Source of the DNA: Acephala macrosclerotiorum
Lineage: Eukaryota > Ascomycota > Leotiomycetes > Helotiales > Mollisiaceae
Length of the DNA: 14,579 bases
Assembly: GCA_014904845.1 (NCBI GenBank)
Contig: MU119879.1
Coordinates: 1 to 14,579, forward strand
Direction: 5' to 3'
In this document: piece after piece, positions 1 to 10,400 of the stretch
Layout of the letters: every line of letters starts with the position of its first letter
How positions within the stretch are numbered: the stretch's first letter is position 1
Program-made: the position numbers and the translations under genes
The notes under the pieces: generated by a model
The model's database searches: none
What the model was told of the DNA's origin: nothing
Seen by the model: only the letters and a program-made list of their open reading frames with translations

Positions 1-255
1 AAAAAAAAAAAAAAAAAAAATTGCAAAAAAGTTTAATCTTAATAAAAATATTGAGAAAATTATCAAATTCTTAAAAAAAAACAATAATAATTTAAAAGAT
101 TTCGAATTTTAAATTTTTTACTTAAAATAAATTTTTTTTTTTTTTCTAGTTTTTTTTTTCGAGACTTGAAACGAATTCGTTATATAAGAAAACAATTGTA
201 ATAAGATTATATATTCTCTTTTCAAAAATTCTTATAAATAACTAGTTTCGAAAAT
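1..255. other. Left flank with a poly-A start; no gene recognised
   Basis: This stretch opens with 20 As and is very AT-rich. From about 140 it keeps several C and G outside CpG (for example gagacttgaaacg near 161-173, and the CTCTT near 217), so it is less mutated than the retroelement bodies. Short translations on both strands gave no family I recognise. It may be an LTR fragment, unique flanking DNA, or the part of the Gypsy element beyond the inverted-repeat insertion; the sequence does not decide. The poly-A at base 1 may simply be an assembly edge. Confidence 0.4.
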
Positions 256-259
256 AGTA

Positions 260-462
260 TTAATTATATATTTTTTAATACATAAAAAGTTTTCACTTAC
301 TATAAACTAATTAATAACTCTTTTTATTTCTATTTTAATTAATTGATTAATTGATTTACGAATTACGAATTACTTCGAATAAATTTAATTTATTAATTAA
401 AACGAATTGATCTACGATTAAATTTTTTTACTTTATATTTTATTATTTTTTTACAATATTAT
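260..462 (+). repeat. Left arm of long inverted repeat
   Basis: This arm matches the reverse complement of 1321-1518. The best core is ttacgaattacgaattactt (354-373), whose partner on the other arm reads ttacgaattacgaattattt. The match continues through tttaatttattaattaaaac and tacgattaaatttttt. Many arm differences are C in the left arm against T in the right, so the left arm has lost fewer Cs. Outside about 260 and inside about 462 I could not extend the match with confidence. Confidence 0.85.
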
Positions 463-722
463 ATTTCGAAATTAATAATATTTTTCGATTTATTTTATAA
501 TTTTAAATTATTATATAATTGAATTAATTGAATTTTTCGATTTTTTATAAATTTATTATAAAAATAATTAATAATATTAAAATAAAATTTATAATAATAA
601 TATAATAAAAAAATAAAACAATATAAATTAATTTTAATTTATTATAAAAAAAAAATTTTCGAAATTTTATTAAATTAATAAATAAAATAAAATAATATAT
701 ATTTTTTTATATTTTTTTTTAA

Positions 723-872
723 TCGAGAAATATAATATTAATCGAAATCGTAAAACGTTTTTTTTATATTAAAATAATATTAAAAAAAATTTTATAATAA
801 TATTCGAAATATAAAAACGAAATTTTTTTTCGACGATATAATAAAATAAATTACTTCGAATTTAAAAAAGTA
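723..872 (+). pseudogene. Coding-like remnant inside the inverted-repeat element, unknown family
   Basis: The plus-strand frame starting at 723 reads about 50 codons with only two adjacent stops. It includes KYKNEIFFRRYNKIN and FEFKKVRF, ending at a TAA near 870. The charged, mixed residue use is unlike the Ile/Asn/Lys/Phe filler of the surrounding bases, and CpG sites fall in plausible Arg, Ser and Glu codons. I recognise no domain. It could be a transposase fragment or a captured host-gene fragment, or chance openness in biased sequence. The orientation is opposite to the retroelements around it. Confidence 0.25.
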
Positions 873-1320
873 CGTTTTTAATATTTTATTTATTAAAAAA
901 AAAAAAATTTTTTTATATTTCGAAATTAATAAATATTTTAACGAATTTAAAATCGTTAAAAAAATTATATTAAATTTATAATTTAAATTCGAAATTTATA
1001 ATAATTTTGAAAAAAAAATAAATATATTTAAATTTATTATCGTTTGTAATATTATTTAATTTTTTTATTTTTTATTTTAAAAACGTTTAATATATTAAAA
1101 TTCGTTTTATTATAAATTTTTTTTATTATAATATAATTTATTAAAATAATAATCAAATATTTATTAAATTATATTATAATAAAAAATATATAATATATTT
1201 AAATTAAATAAATTATTTTTAATTTGATTAAATAATTTTTTTTTTTTACGATATTAAATAATTTGTTTATAAAAAATACGAATTAAACGTAATTTATTAT
1301 AAATTTAATTAAAATTTTTA

Positions 1321-1518
1321 ATAGTATTATAAAAAAGTAATAAAATACAAAATTAAAAAATTTAATCGTAAATTAATTCGTTTTAATCAATAAATTAAAT
1401 TTATACGAAATAATTCGTAATTCGTAAATTAATTAATTAATTAAAATAAAAAAAAAAAATTTATTAATTAATTTATAATAAATAAAAACTTTTTATATAT
1501 TAAAAAATACGTAATTAA
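1321..1518 (-). repeat. Right arm of long inverted repeat
   Basis: This is the reverse-complement partner of 260-462. It keeps aattcgtaattcgtaa (1410-1425) and acgaaataattcg just before it. Here nearly all C outside CpG is gone, whereas the left arm keeps several. The lengths (about 198 and 203 bases) differ by only a few bases, so the arms diverged mainly by substitution. Confidence 0.85.
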
Positions 1519-1559
1519 TTATTTACAAAAAATTTTAAAAAAAAATATATATAATTTTA

Positions 1560-2600
1560 TTATAATATTATTTTTAATAATAAATAAAAAATTATAATAA
1601 AAAACTCGTATTCGTTAAATACGTTTAAATTGAAAATTAAAATATTTTTTATATTGAAATATATAAAAAATCGAGATATTATAAATAAATTTTAAAAACG
1701 TTATTAAATACGAATTTTTAATTTTATCGATTTATATTTCGTTTTTATTATATAAATAATTTTTTTTTTTTTCGTAGTATTAATTGTTTTTTTATTTCGA
1801 TAAATTCGATTTTATATTATTATATTAATTTTACAATTTAAATATAATTAAATAAATACAAATAAAATTATTTTATTATATTAATATATTTTTTTAATTT
1901 TTTTCATATTATAAAAAATTTAAAACGTTTAAATATTACGATTTTATTTTTTATTATAAATATATTAAATATATTTATAAAATAATTAAAAAATTTTATA
2001 AAAAAAATAATCGATAAACGATTTTTTAATAAAAAAAAAAATATAAATCGTAAAATAATTTTAAAAATTTTTATAAATAAATAAAATATAATTTTATTAT
2101 ATTAAAAAAAATTATAATATTATTTATAAAGTTTTTTACGAATTTATAAAACGATTTTAATTATTTGTTTATATATTATTATACTTATTATATAAAATTA
2201 TAAAAACTTATAAAAATAATTTCAAATCGTTTTAATTTTCGATAATTAATAATTATAAAACGATTTTAATAATTTTTAATAATAAAAAATTAATAAAAAA
2301 ATTAAAAATCGTTTATAATTATAATTGCTTTTTTTTTAAAGTTTTAATAAAATTTAATTATAACGATATAAAATATATATTAAAAATAATTAATTTATTT
2401 ATTATTTATAAATTAATAATTAAATGTTTTTTTATAATTATAAATATTAATATAATAAATAATATTAATTTATATATATATTTTATACGATTTTTATCGT
2501 AGAAATCATTAAAAACTTTATTTATAATGGGTTTATTTTTAGTATTAAATAAAAAGTTTTTTATTATAATTTTTTTATTTTATTATTTTTTAATTAAAAA
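1560..2600 (-). pseudogene. Gypsy Pol remnant: reverse transcriptase and RNase H
   Basis: This would have encoded the reverse transcriptase that copies element RNA to DNA, and the RNase H that removes the RNA strand. Read from high to low coordinates: KVFNDFYDKNR (about 2519-2487), the run-up to the RT fingers; NRFIIINYRKLKRFE (2265-2221), where Gypsy RTs have a DRFT..SHRG..-like block; then KSFYKFVKNFINNIIIFFN (2157-2101). The last contains the catalytic box, F-I-D-D-I-I-I-F-S with both Asp now Asn (GAT/GAC to AAT). Next come a KKSFIDY block (about 2027-2007), where LKPSKS.F.GYPSV-like thumb sequence is expected, and an FKRFKIFYN..K block (about 1930). Near 1720-1560 a YLDFLYI..QYKKYFNFQF reading fits the RNase H tether and first strand. 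At least three frame changes are needed. Confidence 0.78.
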
Positions 2601-4129
2601 ATTTTTATATATATTTTTTTTTAATATATTAATAAAATCGCGATTAATTTAATATTTATTATAATTTAAAACAATTTAATATAATATTTGAATTACGTTT
2701 AAATTGATATTATATATATATATATATTATTTTTATAAGCGATTTTAAAAATATATTCGAGTTTATTAATATCGAATATATATTATTTATTTATATATTT
2801 TATTTCGAATATTTTCGAATTTTTTTTATCGTTTTACATATTTTTTTTCGTTTATATTTCAAAGTCGATATATACGTATTCGAAATTACTAATTTTATTT
2901 AATTTTATTTTCGAGTATATTATTTTTATTATATTGAAATCGTTAATAATATTAATAAAATTAATATAATTAAAAAATAAATTTTTTATTTCGAAATACG
3001 AAATTTAAAAAAAATAAATTTCATTTTAAAAAATTAATATATATTTAATAAATATTATAATTTTCGATTTTAATAAAATAATAATTTTTATTATAATTTT
3101 AATTTTTCGAGTAATTTTAAATTTTTTATTTAAAATTGTAATTTATATAATTAAATTATTATATATTTCAAATTATAATACTAAGTTTTTATAATTAATA
3201 ATAATTATTATTATTTATAAAAATTTCATATTTAATAATAAATTCGATTTTAATTAATTTATTATTTAAATAATAATTATAATTTTTTTTTAAATATTTT
3301 TATTATTATTATTTTTAATATAAAAATAAAAAAATAATTCGTTTTATTAAAATAATTAAATTTATAAATTTTTTAAATATTATTATTTTCAATATATTAA
3401 ATATTATATTATTATAATTTAAATTTTTTTTTTAATAAATAATCGAATTTAATTTATATTTATATAATTAAATCAAATTTTTTTATTTGATTAAAAATAA
3501 AATTTTAATTTTATATATATATATATATATTATATTTTTATTTAAAAAATTATATATATATAATTTCATTTTAATAATTTTTATATTATTACGAAATATT
3601 ATATTTTTTAACGTTTTAAATTTATTATAAATATTAATAAAAATATATTTAAATATTTTATACGAAATTCGAATATTTAATTATATTTATTATATATTAT
3701 TAATTTTATTTTATTATTAATAATTAAAAAAAAAAGTATTTTATTATAATATATTTATTTTCGATTAATTTATATTTTTATTTTTATAATATTGTTTATA
3801 TTTTTAATTTTTACGTTTAAATTAAATTTTTTTTTTTAAATGATTTTTTTTTTATTTTTTTTTTATTATTTATAAACGTTATTATAAATAAATATTAAAA
3901 TTTTAAAAAATATAATAATTTTATTACGTTTTAAATTTAATTAATATTATTGTATTATTATTATTAAAATTTTATTTAAAAAAAAAGTTTTAAAAAAAAA
4001 ATCGAAAATCGAAATTAAAATTACAAATTATTAATTTTATATCGATTTTTATTATTGTTCGAATAATATTATTAAAAACGTCGATTTTAAATTATAATTT
4101 TAAATTTAAATTATTATAAACGTAAAAAA
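2601..4129 (-). pseudogene. Gypsy Gag C-terminus and protease region, unresolved
   Basis: This lies between the Gag core and the RT, so by element layout it should hold the Gag C-terminus, zinc knuckle and protease. I could not identify a CCHC knuckle or a D-[ST]-G protease site with confidence. A minus-strand reading near 2880-2790 contains SNTYISTLKYKRKKICKTI, which is coding-like but unassigned. The segment includes simple TA runs at 2711-2727 and 3512-3533. The assignment is by position only. Confidence 0.4.
3512..3533. repeat. TA dinucleotide run
   Basis: About eleven consecutive TA units. A shorter run lies at 2711-2727. These are expected by chance in sequence this AT-rich, or by slippage, and have no inferred function. 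Confidence 0.8.
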
Positions 4130-4570
4130 AATTAAATTAAAATTTTTTTTATATTTGTAATTTTTATATAATATATTATTATAATTATATATATTTTAAT
4201 ATTTTTATTTATTTTTATATTGTTTTTAATATATTTTTCTTCGATAAATTTTATTAAAATAATAAAAATCGAATTTTTAAAACGATTAATAAAATATTTC
4301 GTTTATAATTTAATATTATCGTTTTTTAAAACGAATTAAAATATAATATAAATAATTTTTTCGATTTTTTTAATATATTATCATTGAACGTTTTTATGTA
4401 AATATTATTATAAATTTGATTTTATAATGTTTTTTTATTTAAATATTATATTAAATTTAAAAATATTTATAAAAAAAATAAACGTTTTTTTAAATTGTTA
4501 TTTTATTCGCGTAAATATAATTATTAGTAATTTTTTTATTATATAATTCGAAAAAATCAATATTTTTTAA
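4130..4570 (-). pseudogene. Gypsy Gag (capsid-like) remnant
   Basis: Gag forms the cytoplasmic particle in which reverse transcription occurs. The minus-strand reading gives IDFFELYNKKITNNYIYANK (about 4558-4499), matching the start of fungal Gypsy Gag cores (an IGYFDP-like opening followed by a Y.DVYAF-like block, here KNVYFFY). It then gives FINRFKNSI and IKFIEEKYIKNNIKI (about 4293-4215), which fit the W..L..RFK......L....Y...D-R segment of the retrotransposon Gag domain. A Trp expected before the second block appears as TAA or TGA. At least one frame change separates the two blocks. Family assignment is from remembered motif patterns, without alignment. Confidence 0.65.
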
Positions 4571-5689
4571 ATTTTATTTTATAAAAATATTATTTATATT
4601 TATTTGATTTTATAATTCAAATTTATTTATTTCGATTTAAAAATTATTATTATTATTTTCGTTTGAATTTAATTTTATAAATTTATAATTTATTCGATAA
4701 TAATTTTACTTTTTAAATATTATCGTAATAAATTGTAAAATTTCTTCGATTATTTTTAAAAATAATAATAATAATCGTAATAATTTTAAAATTTTATTTT
4801 TATTATTATTTATTTCATTATTTAATTATTTTATATTAATACGAATTATTTTTTTTATTTTTATATTATTAAATTTATTATTAAAAAAATTAATATTTTA
4901 AATTTATTTTTTTTTTTCAATATTTAATATTTTTTCAATATTCGATATATTATTTGAAACGTTTTTAATAATTTCGTTAATAAATTGAATTTTTTTTAAT
5001 ATAAATTATTCGTTGTTTTTTTATATTTATATTCAAAATTATAAAAATTTATTTTATAAAAAGTATTTATTTACGAATATAATAAAATTTTTTATAATTA
5101 TTTTAAAAATTATTTTATCGATCATTTAATTTATAAAAATTAATTTAAATTAAATTAAAATTCGTTATTTATAAATAATATTTTTAAAATTAATTTATTT
5201 TGTATTTTTCGTTTTTATATTATAATAATACTAATAAATTAATATTATACGACGATTCGATCGATTATATTATTAATTATTTTAATTTTATTAATGTATT
5301 TATATTTCGATTTTTTAAAAAAATATAATTAATATATTAAATTAATATATACGTCGAATATCAATCGTTATATTATAATAGAATTAATATAATTAAAAAT
5401 CTCGAAATAAAATTTTTTTGTAATTTTTAAACGTCGTATAAACGTATTAAAATCGTATTATTATTTATTATAATATTTATATTTATTATAATAAACGTTA
5501 TAATATAATAATAATAATAATAATAATATTTTTTTTTATATTATAATAATAATTTTAAATAAATTAAAATTAAAATTACGTATTTATTATTATATTATAA
5601 TATTTTTATATTTCGAATTTTATTTTTTAAATAATTTTAATTGATTATAAATTAATACGTATATTAAAATTTAAAAAAAAGTTTTATAT
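4571..5689 (-). other. Gypsy 5' portion or LTR; no clear gene
   Basis: CpG sites are present at the density seen in the retroelement bodies, including a cluster at 5249-5262 (acgacgattcgatcga) and others at 5350-5450, so this was probably ordinary sequence before mutation. By position it may hold the Gag N-terminus, leader and 5' LTR of the Gypsy element. I saw no motif supporting any of these. An (AAT)n microsatellite occupies about 5505-5528. Confidence 0.35.
5505..5528. repeat. AAT trinucleotide microsatellite
   Basis: About eight consecutive ATA/AAT units, the clearest trinucleotide tract in the window. Confidence 0.8.
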
Positions 5690-6840
5690 ATATTTAAATC
5701 ATATTATAAATAATATAATATTTTTAATATAATATTAATATAAATAATTATTTATAATATTTTAAATATTTTAAATTAATTTTTAAAAATATTATAAATT
5801 TAAAAATTTTTTATTAAAATAATATATTTTTTAAATTCGTTTTTTTTTTAATATAAAATTATTATAAAAATTTTTATTAAACGTTAATATAAAAAATATA
5901 AAAATTATATAATTATAAATAAAATAATAAAATAATATTAAATTTTAAAATTAAAAAATTAAAAAATTAATTTAAAATATATAATTTTTATAAGATTTTA
6001 TAAAAAAATTATAAATAAAATATATTTTATTAATTTAATTTGTAATATATTTTATTAATAAATATAATTTATTTATTTAAAAATATATTATATTTAATTA
6101 TTTAAAATACAAATTAAAATTAAAAAATTTATTTTATTTTAATTATTATTATTATATTAAAATAATATTTAATTATATTTTTTAATAATATTAATATTTT
6201 TATATATAAATTTTTTTAATAATTTTTATTTATAATTATAATTATATTATATACGATTTTTTAAATTGAATTATTCATTTTATATAAATAATATATTAAA
6301 TTATAAAAAAAATATTAATTTTTAAAATAATATATAAAATTTTTTAAAAATAATTAATAATTTTTTAATATAAATAAAAAAATAAAAAATATTATATATT
6401 ATTTTAATTAATAATTATAATAATATAAATTTTAAAAAAAGTTTTAAAAAAATTAATTTAAAAATTAATTATTAATTTTCTTTTTTTATTATTTATAAAA
6501 AAAAAAATTTATTATAATATATAAATTTTAAAATTTAATATTAAATAAAATTATTTTTATTATATTTTTTAAAAATTAAAATTTTATTTAATTTAAATAA
6601 TATATAATTTTTATTAAATTATATATTATTTATATATTAATTAATTATTAATAATATTAATAATTTATTAATAATACGTATTATATAATAATTATATATT
6701 TAAATTTTTAATATTTAATTAAAAAATCGATTATTAATATTAGTATTACTAGAAATACTTATTATTAATAATAAATTAAAAACAAAATAAATAAATAAAT
6801 TAAATAATTTATTGATTTATTATAAATTGTAAATTTAATA
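5690..6840. other. CpG-poor, near-pure A/T block with no gene seen
   Basis: About 1.15 kb with only around five CpG sites (near 5838, 5881, 6255, 6677, 6728) and very few other G or C, while the flanking retroelement bodies carry a CpG roughly every 25-40 bases. No coding reading was found on either strand; CpG-containing codons, which guide recognition elsewhere, are missing. It lies between the Gypsy 5' region and the 3' end of Copia B. It could be a naturally AT-rich LTR, old non-coding DNA, or DNA in which CpG was also mutated. Its limits are composition changes judged by eye. Confidence 0.55.
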
Positions 6841-6865
6841 AACGCGTAAAAATTAAAAAATATAA

Positions 6866-6950
6866 TCTCAACTCTAGCGCAAACGGTACTAGTCTCAATT
6901 CGGTCTAATGTTTCACGTGACTATTAAACTAATATTATACTTATATTGAT
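6866..6950. other. Mutation-spared patch of ordinary composition
   Basis: About 85 bases keep C and G in all contexts: for example ctcaactctagcgcaaacgg (6867-6886), gtctcaattcggtctaatg, and the palindrome cacgtg at 6914-6919. It sits between the CpG-poor block and the 3' end of Copia B. It may be a short single-copy remnant of the original insertion site, or an LTR edge. I checked it for a tRNA fold and saw no plausible T-arm or acceptor pairing. Length and position make a gene unlikely. Confidence 0.55.
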
Positions 6951-7248
6951 AGTTTTTTTTTGTAACAAAAATTAATTCAATTTAATTATTTAAAAAAACG
7001 TTTTTATTTTTTTTTTTATTATAATTTATTAATATATAAAACTTATTAATATTTCAATATAAAAATTATATAATTAAACTTTAAAAACAATATTAATAGA
7101 CTAATATTATTCTGGAAGTTTATCGAAATTTATAAACGTCAAAATTGAAATAATTTTTATTTTTTTAATTTTATAAATTAAATAATTATAAAATATAAAA
7201 TACAATAAAAATAAAAAAAAAAAAATTTTTTTTTAATAAATATTATTT
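6951..7248 (-). repeat. Candidate 3' LTR / 3' UTR of Copia B
   Basis: This is the space downstream of the Copia B stop codon (TAA at 7251-7249 on the minus strand), where a 3' LTR must begin. On the plus strand a TGTAAC at about 6960 and an ACGTCA at about 7141 could be TG...CA ends of a short LTR near 180 bases. The second copy needed to prove it is not in the window. The stretch 7100-7140 (attctggaag and nearby) keeps some non-CpG G. Low confidence in the exact ends. Confidence 0.25.
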
Positions 7249-7399
7249 TTAATTCTTTGTATTATTTTTTTTTTTTTTAATTTATTTTTTTATTCGAATT
7301 TTAAAATAATTCGTATTTAAAAACTTTTTAAAATTTTATTAAATATTAATTTTATTATAATATTCGTCGAATTATTTTAATTATTAATTTATTGAATTT

Positions 7400-7820
7400 T
7401 TTATAATCTTTGCGTTTATACGATTAATAAAAAATTATAATATCGATTATAAAACGTTTTTCTTTGATCGTTTTAAGTTTGATTAAATATTCGTATAACG
7501 AATATAAATTTGTATAAACGATTATCGAGATTTTAAAAAAATTTAATTGTTAAATAATTATATTAATAATTAATTCAATTGTAATTATTATATTGATTTT
7601 TTTTATTATATTATATATCTCAAAAATTAAAATACTTTTAATAATGCGTTTATTTTTAATCGAATTATAATAAACGAGATTTTTTTTGATCTCGAATTTT
7701 TTATTATTTAATTAATATTCATTTATTAAAATAATTTTATATTCAATTTAAAAATTAAATTTTTTATTGTTTACAAATAAATTATCGATAAAAACGAAAA
7801 TTTTTATTGTAAATAAATTG
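7400..7820 (-). pseudogene. Copia B RNase H domain remnant
   Basis: The reading FVFIDNLFVNNKKFNF (7798-7751) matches the Copia RNase H opening F-V-F-T-D-A-S-F-A-N-N-K-D; the catalytic Asp survives as GAT at 7786-7784. It is followed by IEYKIILINEY, where QIGYVIVLA.E is expected. Further on, YEYLIKLKTIKEKRFIIDII (from 7497) fits LYECLVKLGTT.EKRLMIDIM, and SYKRKD fits the QSYERRE block. Element A gives the same blocks at 11500 and 11210, so the two elements confirm each other. Confidence 0.82.
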
Positions 7821-9829
7821 AGAATAATATATTTAAATTTTCGATTCAAGTTTTTAATTTATTATTTCAATTTTTTATTTAATATAATAAATTTTTTTTT
7901 ATTGAATTTTAATATTAAATAATAATAAATAAATCGAAAATTGTTTTAAATTAATAAATTATAATAATATAAATTTCTTTAATTTATTATTTTTAATATT
8001 TAATTTGAAAATTAAATAATTTAATATTTATTAATTTAATTTTCTTATTTTAATTTTTTTATTATAATTGAATCGTATTTTCAAATTAAATTAAAACGTA
8101 TTTATTAAAAATTTAATTTTATTAAATTCGTTTTTCTCGAAAGTAAAATTTTTTTGTTTTATTAATATAAACGTATTATTAGTTTATATTTCAATAATAT
8201 TAAAAAAAATTTTAATAATTATAATTAAAAAATAAAAATCGTATATTGATATAATTATAAACAATTTTTTTTATAGTATTTATAATACGTAATTTATTAA
8301 TATATTTTTATTTTTATAATATTATATAAAAATTTCAAAATAATTACAATTGTATTTAATAAATATAAATAGTAAATTTGAATAATATTACGAAATTTTA
8401 TTTTGATCTTTTTATTTGAAAATTAAATCAAAGAAAATATTAATATTATAATTAATCGTTGATTAATTTTTTAAATTATTGAAAATTGTATAAAAAAAAA
8501 ATTTTTTTTATTATTATATTTTTGAATTATTAATTTCGATTTCTCGTAAAAAGTATTAATAGTTTTTTTTTTAATTTTATTAATTAATCTCGTATTAAAA
8601 ATTCGAATTTTAATATATTTAATAAAATCGTATTAAATAAAATTAAAAATTCTTTTTATAATCAAATTATCGATTTTTTTTTTTAAAAATATTTCGAATA
8701 ATTATTTAAAAATTGTAATTATATTTTTTTTATATAGTTTTAATAATAGTTTTATATTGCTTTTTTTTTTTTTTGTTATAAAAATTATAAAAATTTTAAT
8801 TTTTTCAACGATAATAATAAAAAATTAATTATTGAAATTTTTATAATTTTTTTTATTGTTTTAAATAAAATTATAATATTTATTTTATTTAAAATTTTTA
8901 TTATATATATTTTTATTTCGTGATTTTTTTAAACGTTTTTAATTATATTTTTTAATTAGTTTTTGATTTAATTCGTTTGATTAAAAAAATCAAAAAAAAA
9001 ATTTTAATTAAAAATAATAAAATTTTTTTGAGATTTTTTTGATTATTTTTTTAATTATTAATTCGATTATAAATTTTTAATATTTTTTTTTTTATATAAT
9101 AAAACTTAATAATCGTTAAATAAAAATTAATCGATTTGTAAAATATATTAATTGTACATATTTTTTTATTAATTACTAATAATTTATATAATTTTTTTTA
9201 TTTGTTTTTTTTATATCAAATACGTATTTCGAATAAAAATAATAAATCTAATATAAATTTCGTATTTGAATCGTTTTTTATTATAAACGTATTATTAATT
9301 TGATATTAAACGTATAAACGATATATTTTTTTAATAATTATTTAAATTGTTTTAATTTTTTTAATAATTAATAATAATAATATATTATTACTAATTATTT
9401 TAAAATAGACTTTAAAAATTAATAATATAAATACAATATTATTCAATTTTATTAAATCGTTAATAATTTTAATTATTATTTATAGTATTATATTTTTATT
9501 AATTTGTTTTTCAATCAATTTATCGCGAATAATCTCGTAAATTTAATATAATAAAATATAATATTTTTTTATTTTATTTATATTATTATAAATTTTAATA
9601 AAAAAATTTTTAATTTCAATTATTATTATTTTAATATTTTGTTGAAATTCTATAAATGAAAAATTTTTCTTAGTATTATAAATAATATAATTTAATAGTT
9701 TTTAATATATATCGATTTAATATATATATAATATATTTTATATTATTTTTATAAATATGTTTTTTATAAATTTAATAATTTGAAATACTATAAACGAATT
9801 TATTATTTGTAAAATTAGTTTTTTATTTA

Positions 9830-10400
9830 AATATAAAACGTTAATAATAATTAAATAATTAAACTCGTAATTATTTTACAAAATAAATTTGAATTTTTTA
9901 AATAATTGTTTATATATTTAATAATAGTAATAATATTTAATAAAATATTAAATATATTTAATATTTATATTATAATTAATTCGTTAAATTTTTTTTATAA
10001 AACGTCGTATTAATAAATAATTAAAATGTTTATATAATTAATATAATTCGATATTAATAAAATAATTTCAAATTAAATTTTTTTTTATTAATATAATAAT
10101 ATTTACAAATAGTTTTATTTTTTTATAATAAAAACAATTTTATTTTTTAAAATTAAAATATTCTTAAGATTATCAAATTTTATATTTATAATGTTTATAT
10201 TTTGAATACAAAATAAAAATAATATAAAAAATAATAATATTTAATAATATATTAATTCGAATAATTTCTTACGATAAAATAATACTTTTATTAAAGTAAA
10301 TCTTATAAATTCCAATCGTAAAAATATTTAATTAAACGTTAATATTAAATTTTCGAAATATTATAAATTGCGATTAATTAATAATTGTTGAAACGTTTGA
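9830..10400 (-). pseudogene. Copia B protease to integrase start, remnant
   Basis: The protease reading begins with SQFIIFRKFNINV and GIYKIYF, aligning with element A's protease after its D-T-G site. The D-T-G itself would lie at about 10.41-10.44 kb and cannot be recognised, so the trace breaks there. The GAG-pre-integrase zinc region keeps one His (CAT in YKHFNY, 10028-10026); a second appears as Tyr. Cys codons of the CxxC pair appear as Tyr, as expected for TGT/TGC to TAT/TAC on the opposite strand. Confidence 0.68.

Larger units (their letters stand above)
255..1522. mobile_element. Inverted-repeat element, decayed, possible TIR transposon
   Basis: Two arms of about 200 bases in opposite orientation enclose about 860 bases, for a total near 1.27 kb. 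The right edge falls where the minus-strand Gypsy RNase H reading stops being recognisable (about 1560), which suggests insertion into that element. Long terminal inverted repeats on a short element would suit a non-autonomous Mutator-like DNA transposon, but I see no transposase motif and no clear target-site duplication; mutation would have blurred one. An alternative is two copies of one LTR or repeat in opposite orientation. The inverted repeat is solid; the transposon class is inference. Confidence 0.5.
1521..5100 (-). mobile_element. Ty3/Gypsy retrotransposon remnant
   Basis: Gag, reverse transcriptase and the start of RNase H occur in the expected order on the minus strand, with Gag at higher coordinates. 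All are mutated beyond function, with many TAA stops at expected Trp and Gln positions and several small frameshifts. The integrase, which should follow RNase H at lower coordinates, is not seen: the inverted-repeat element sits there and the window ends soon after. LTRs were not identified; the upstream one would be expected between about 5.1 and 6.8 kb. The right limit given is an estimate. The family call rests on the RT and Gag readings. Confidence 0.75.

Noticed and set aside
161..173. gagacttgaaacg near the left end compared with cttcgagacgttg after the Copia A stop, as a shared LTR.
   Set aside because: The resemblance is short and does not extend on either side.
1521..1980. Complete RNase H plus integrase of the Gypsy element in the left part.
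   Set aside because: Only the RNase H beginning is readable; integrase motifs (HHCC, DDE) were not found, and the inverted-repeat element occupies the expected place.
3512..3533. The TA run as a replication origin or regulatory element.
   Set aside because: Such runs arise easily in sequence this AT-rich; nothing adjacent supports a function.
6866..6950. A tRNA or small RNA gene in the GC-richer patch.
   Set aside because: I could not form an acceptor stem or a GGTTCRANNCC-like T-arm on either strand; the patch is also only about 85 bases with no terminator or promoter boxes seen.
6960..7141. A defined 180-base LTR with TGTAAC...ACGTCA ends for Copia B.
   Set aside because: There is no second copy in the window, and TG/CA pairs are common; kept only as a low-confidence candidate region.
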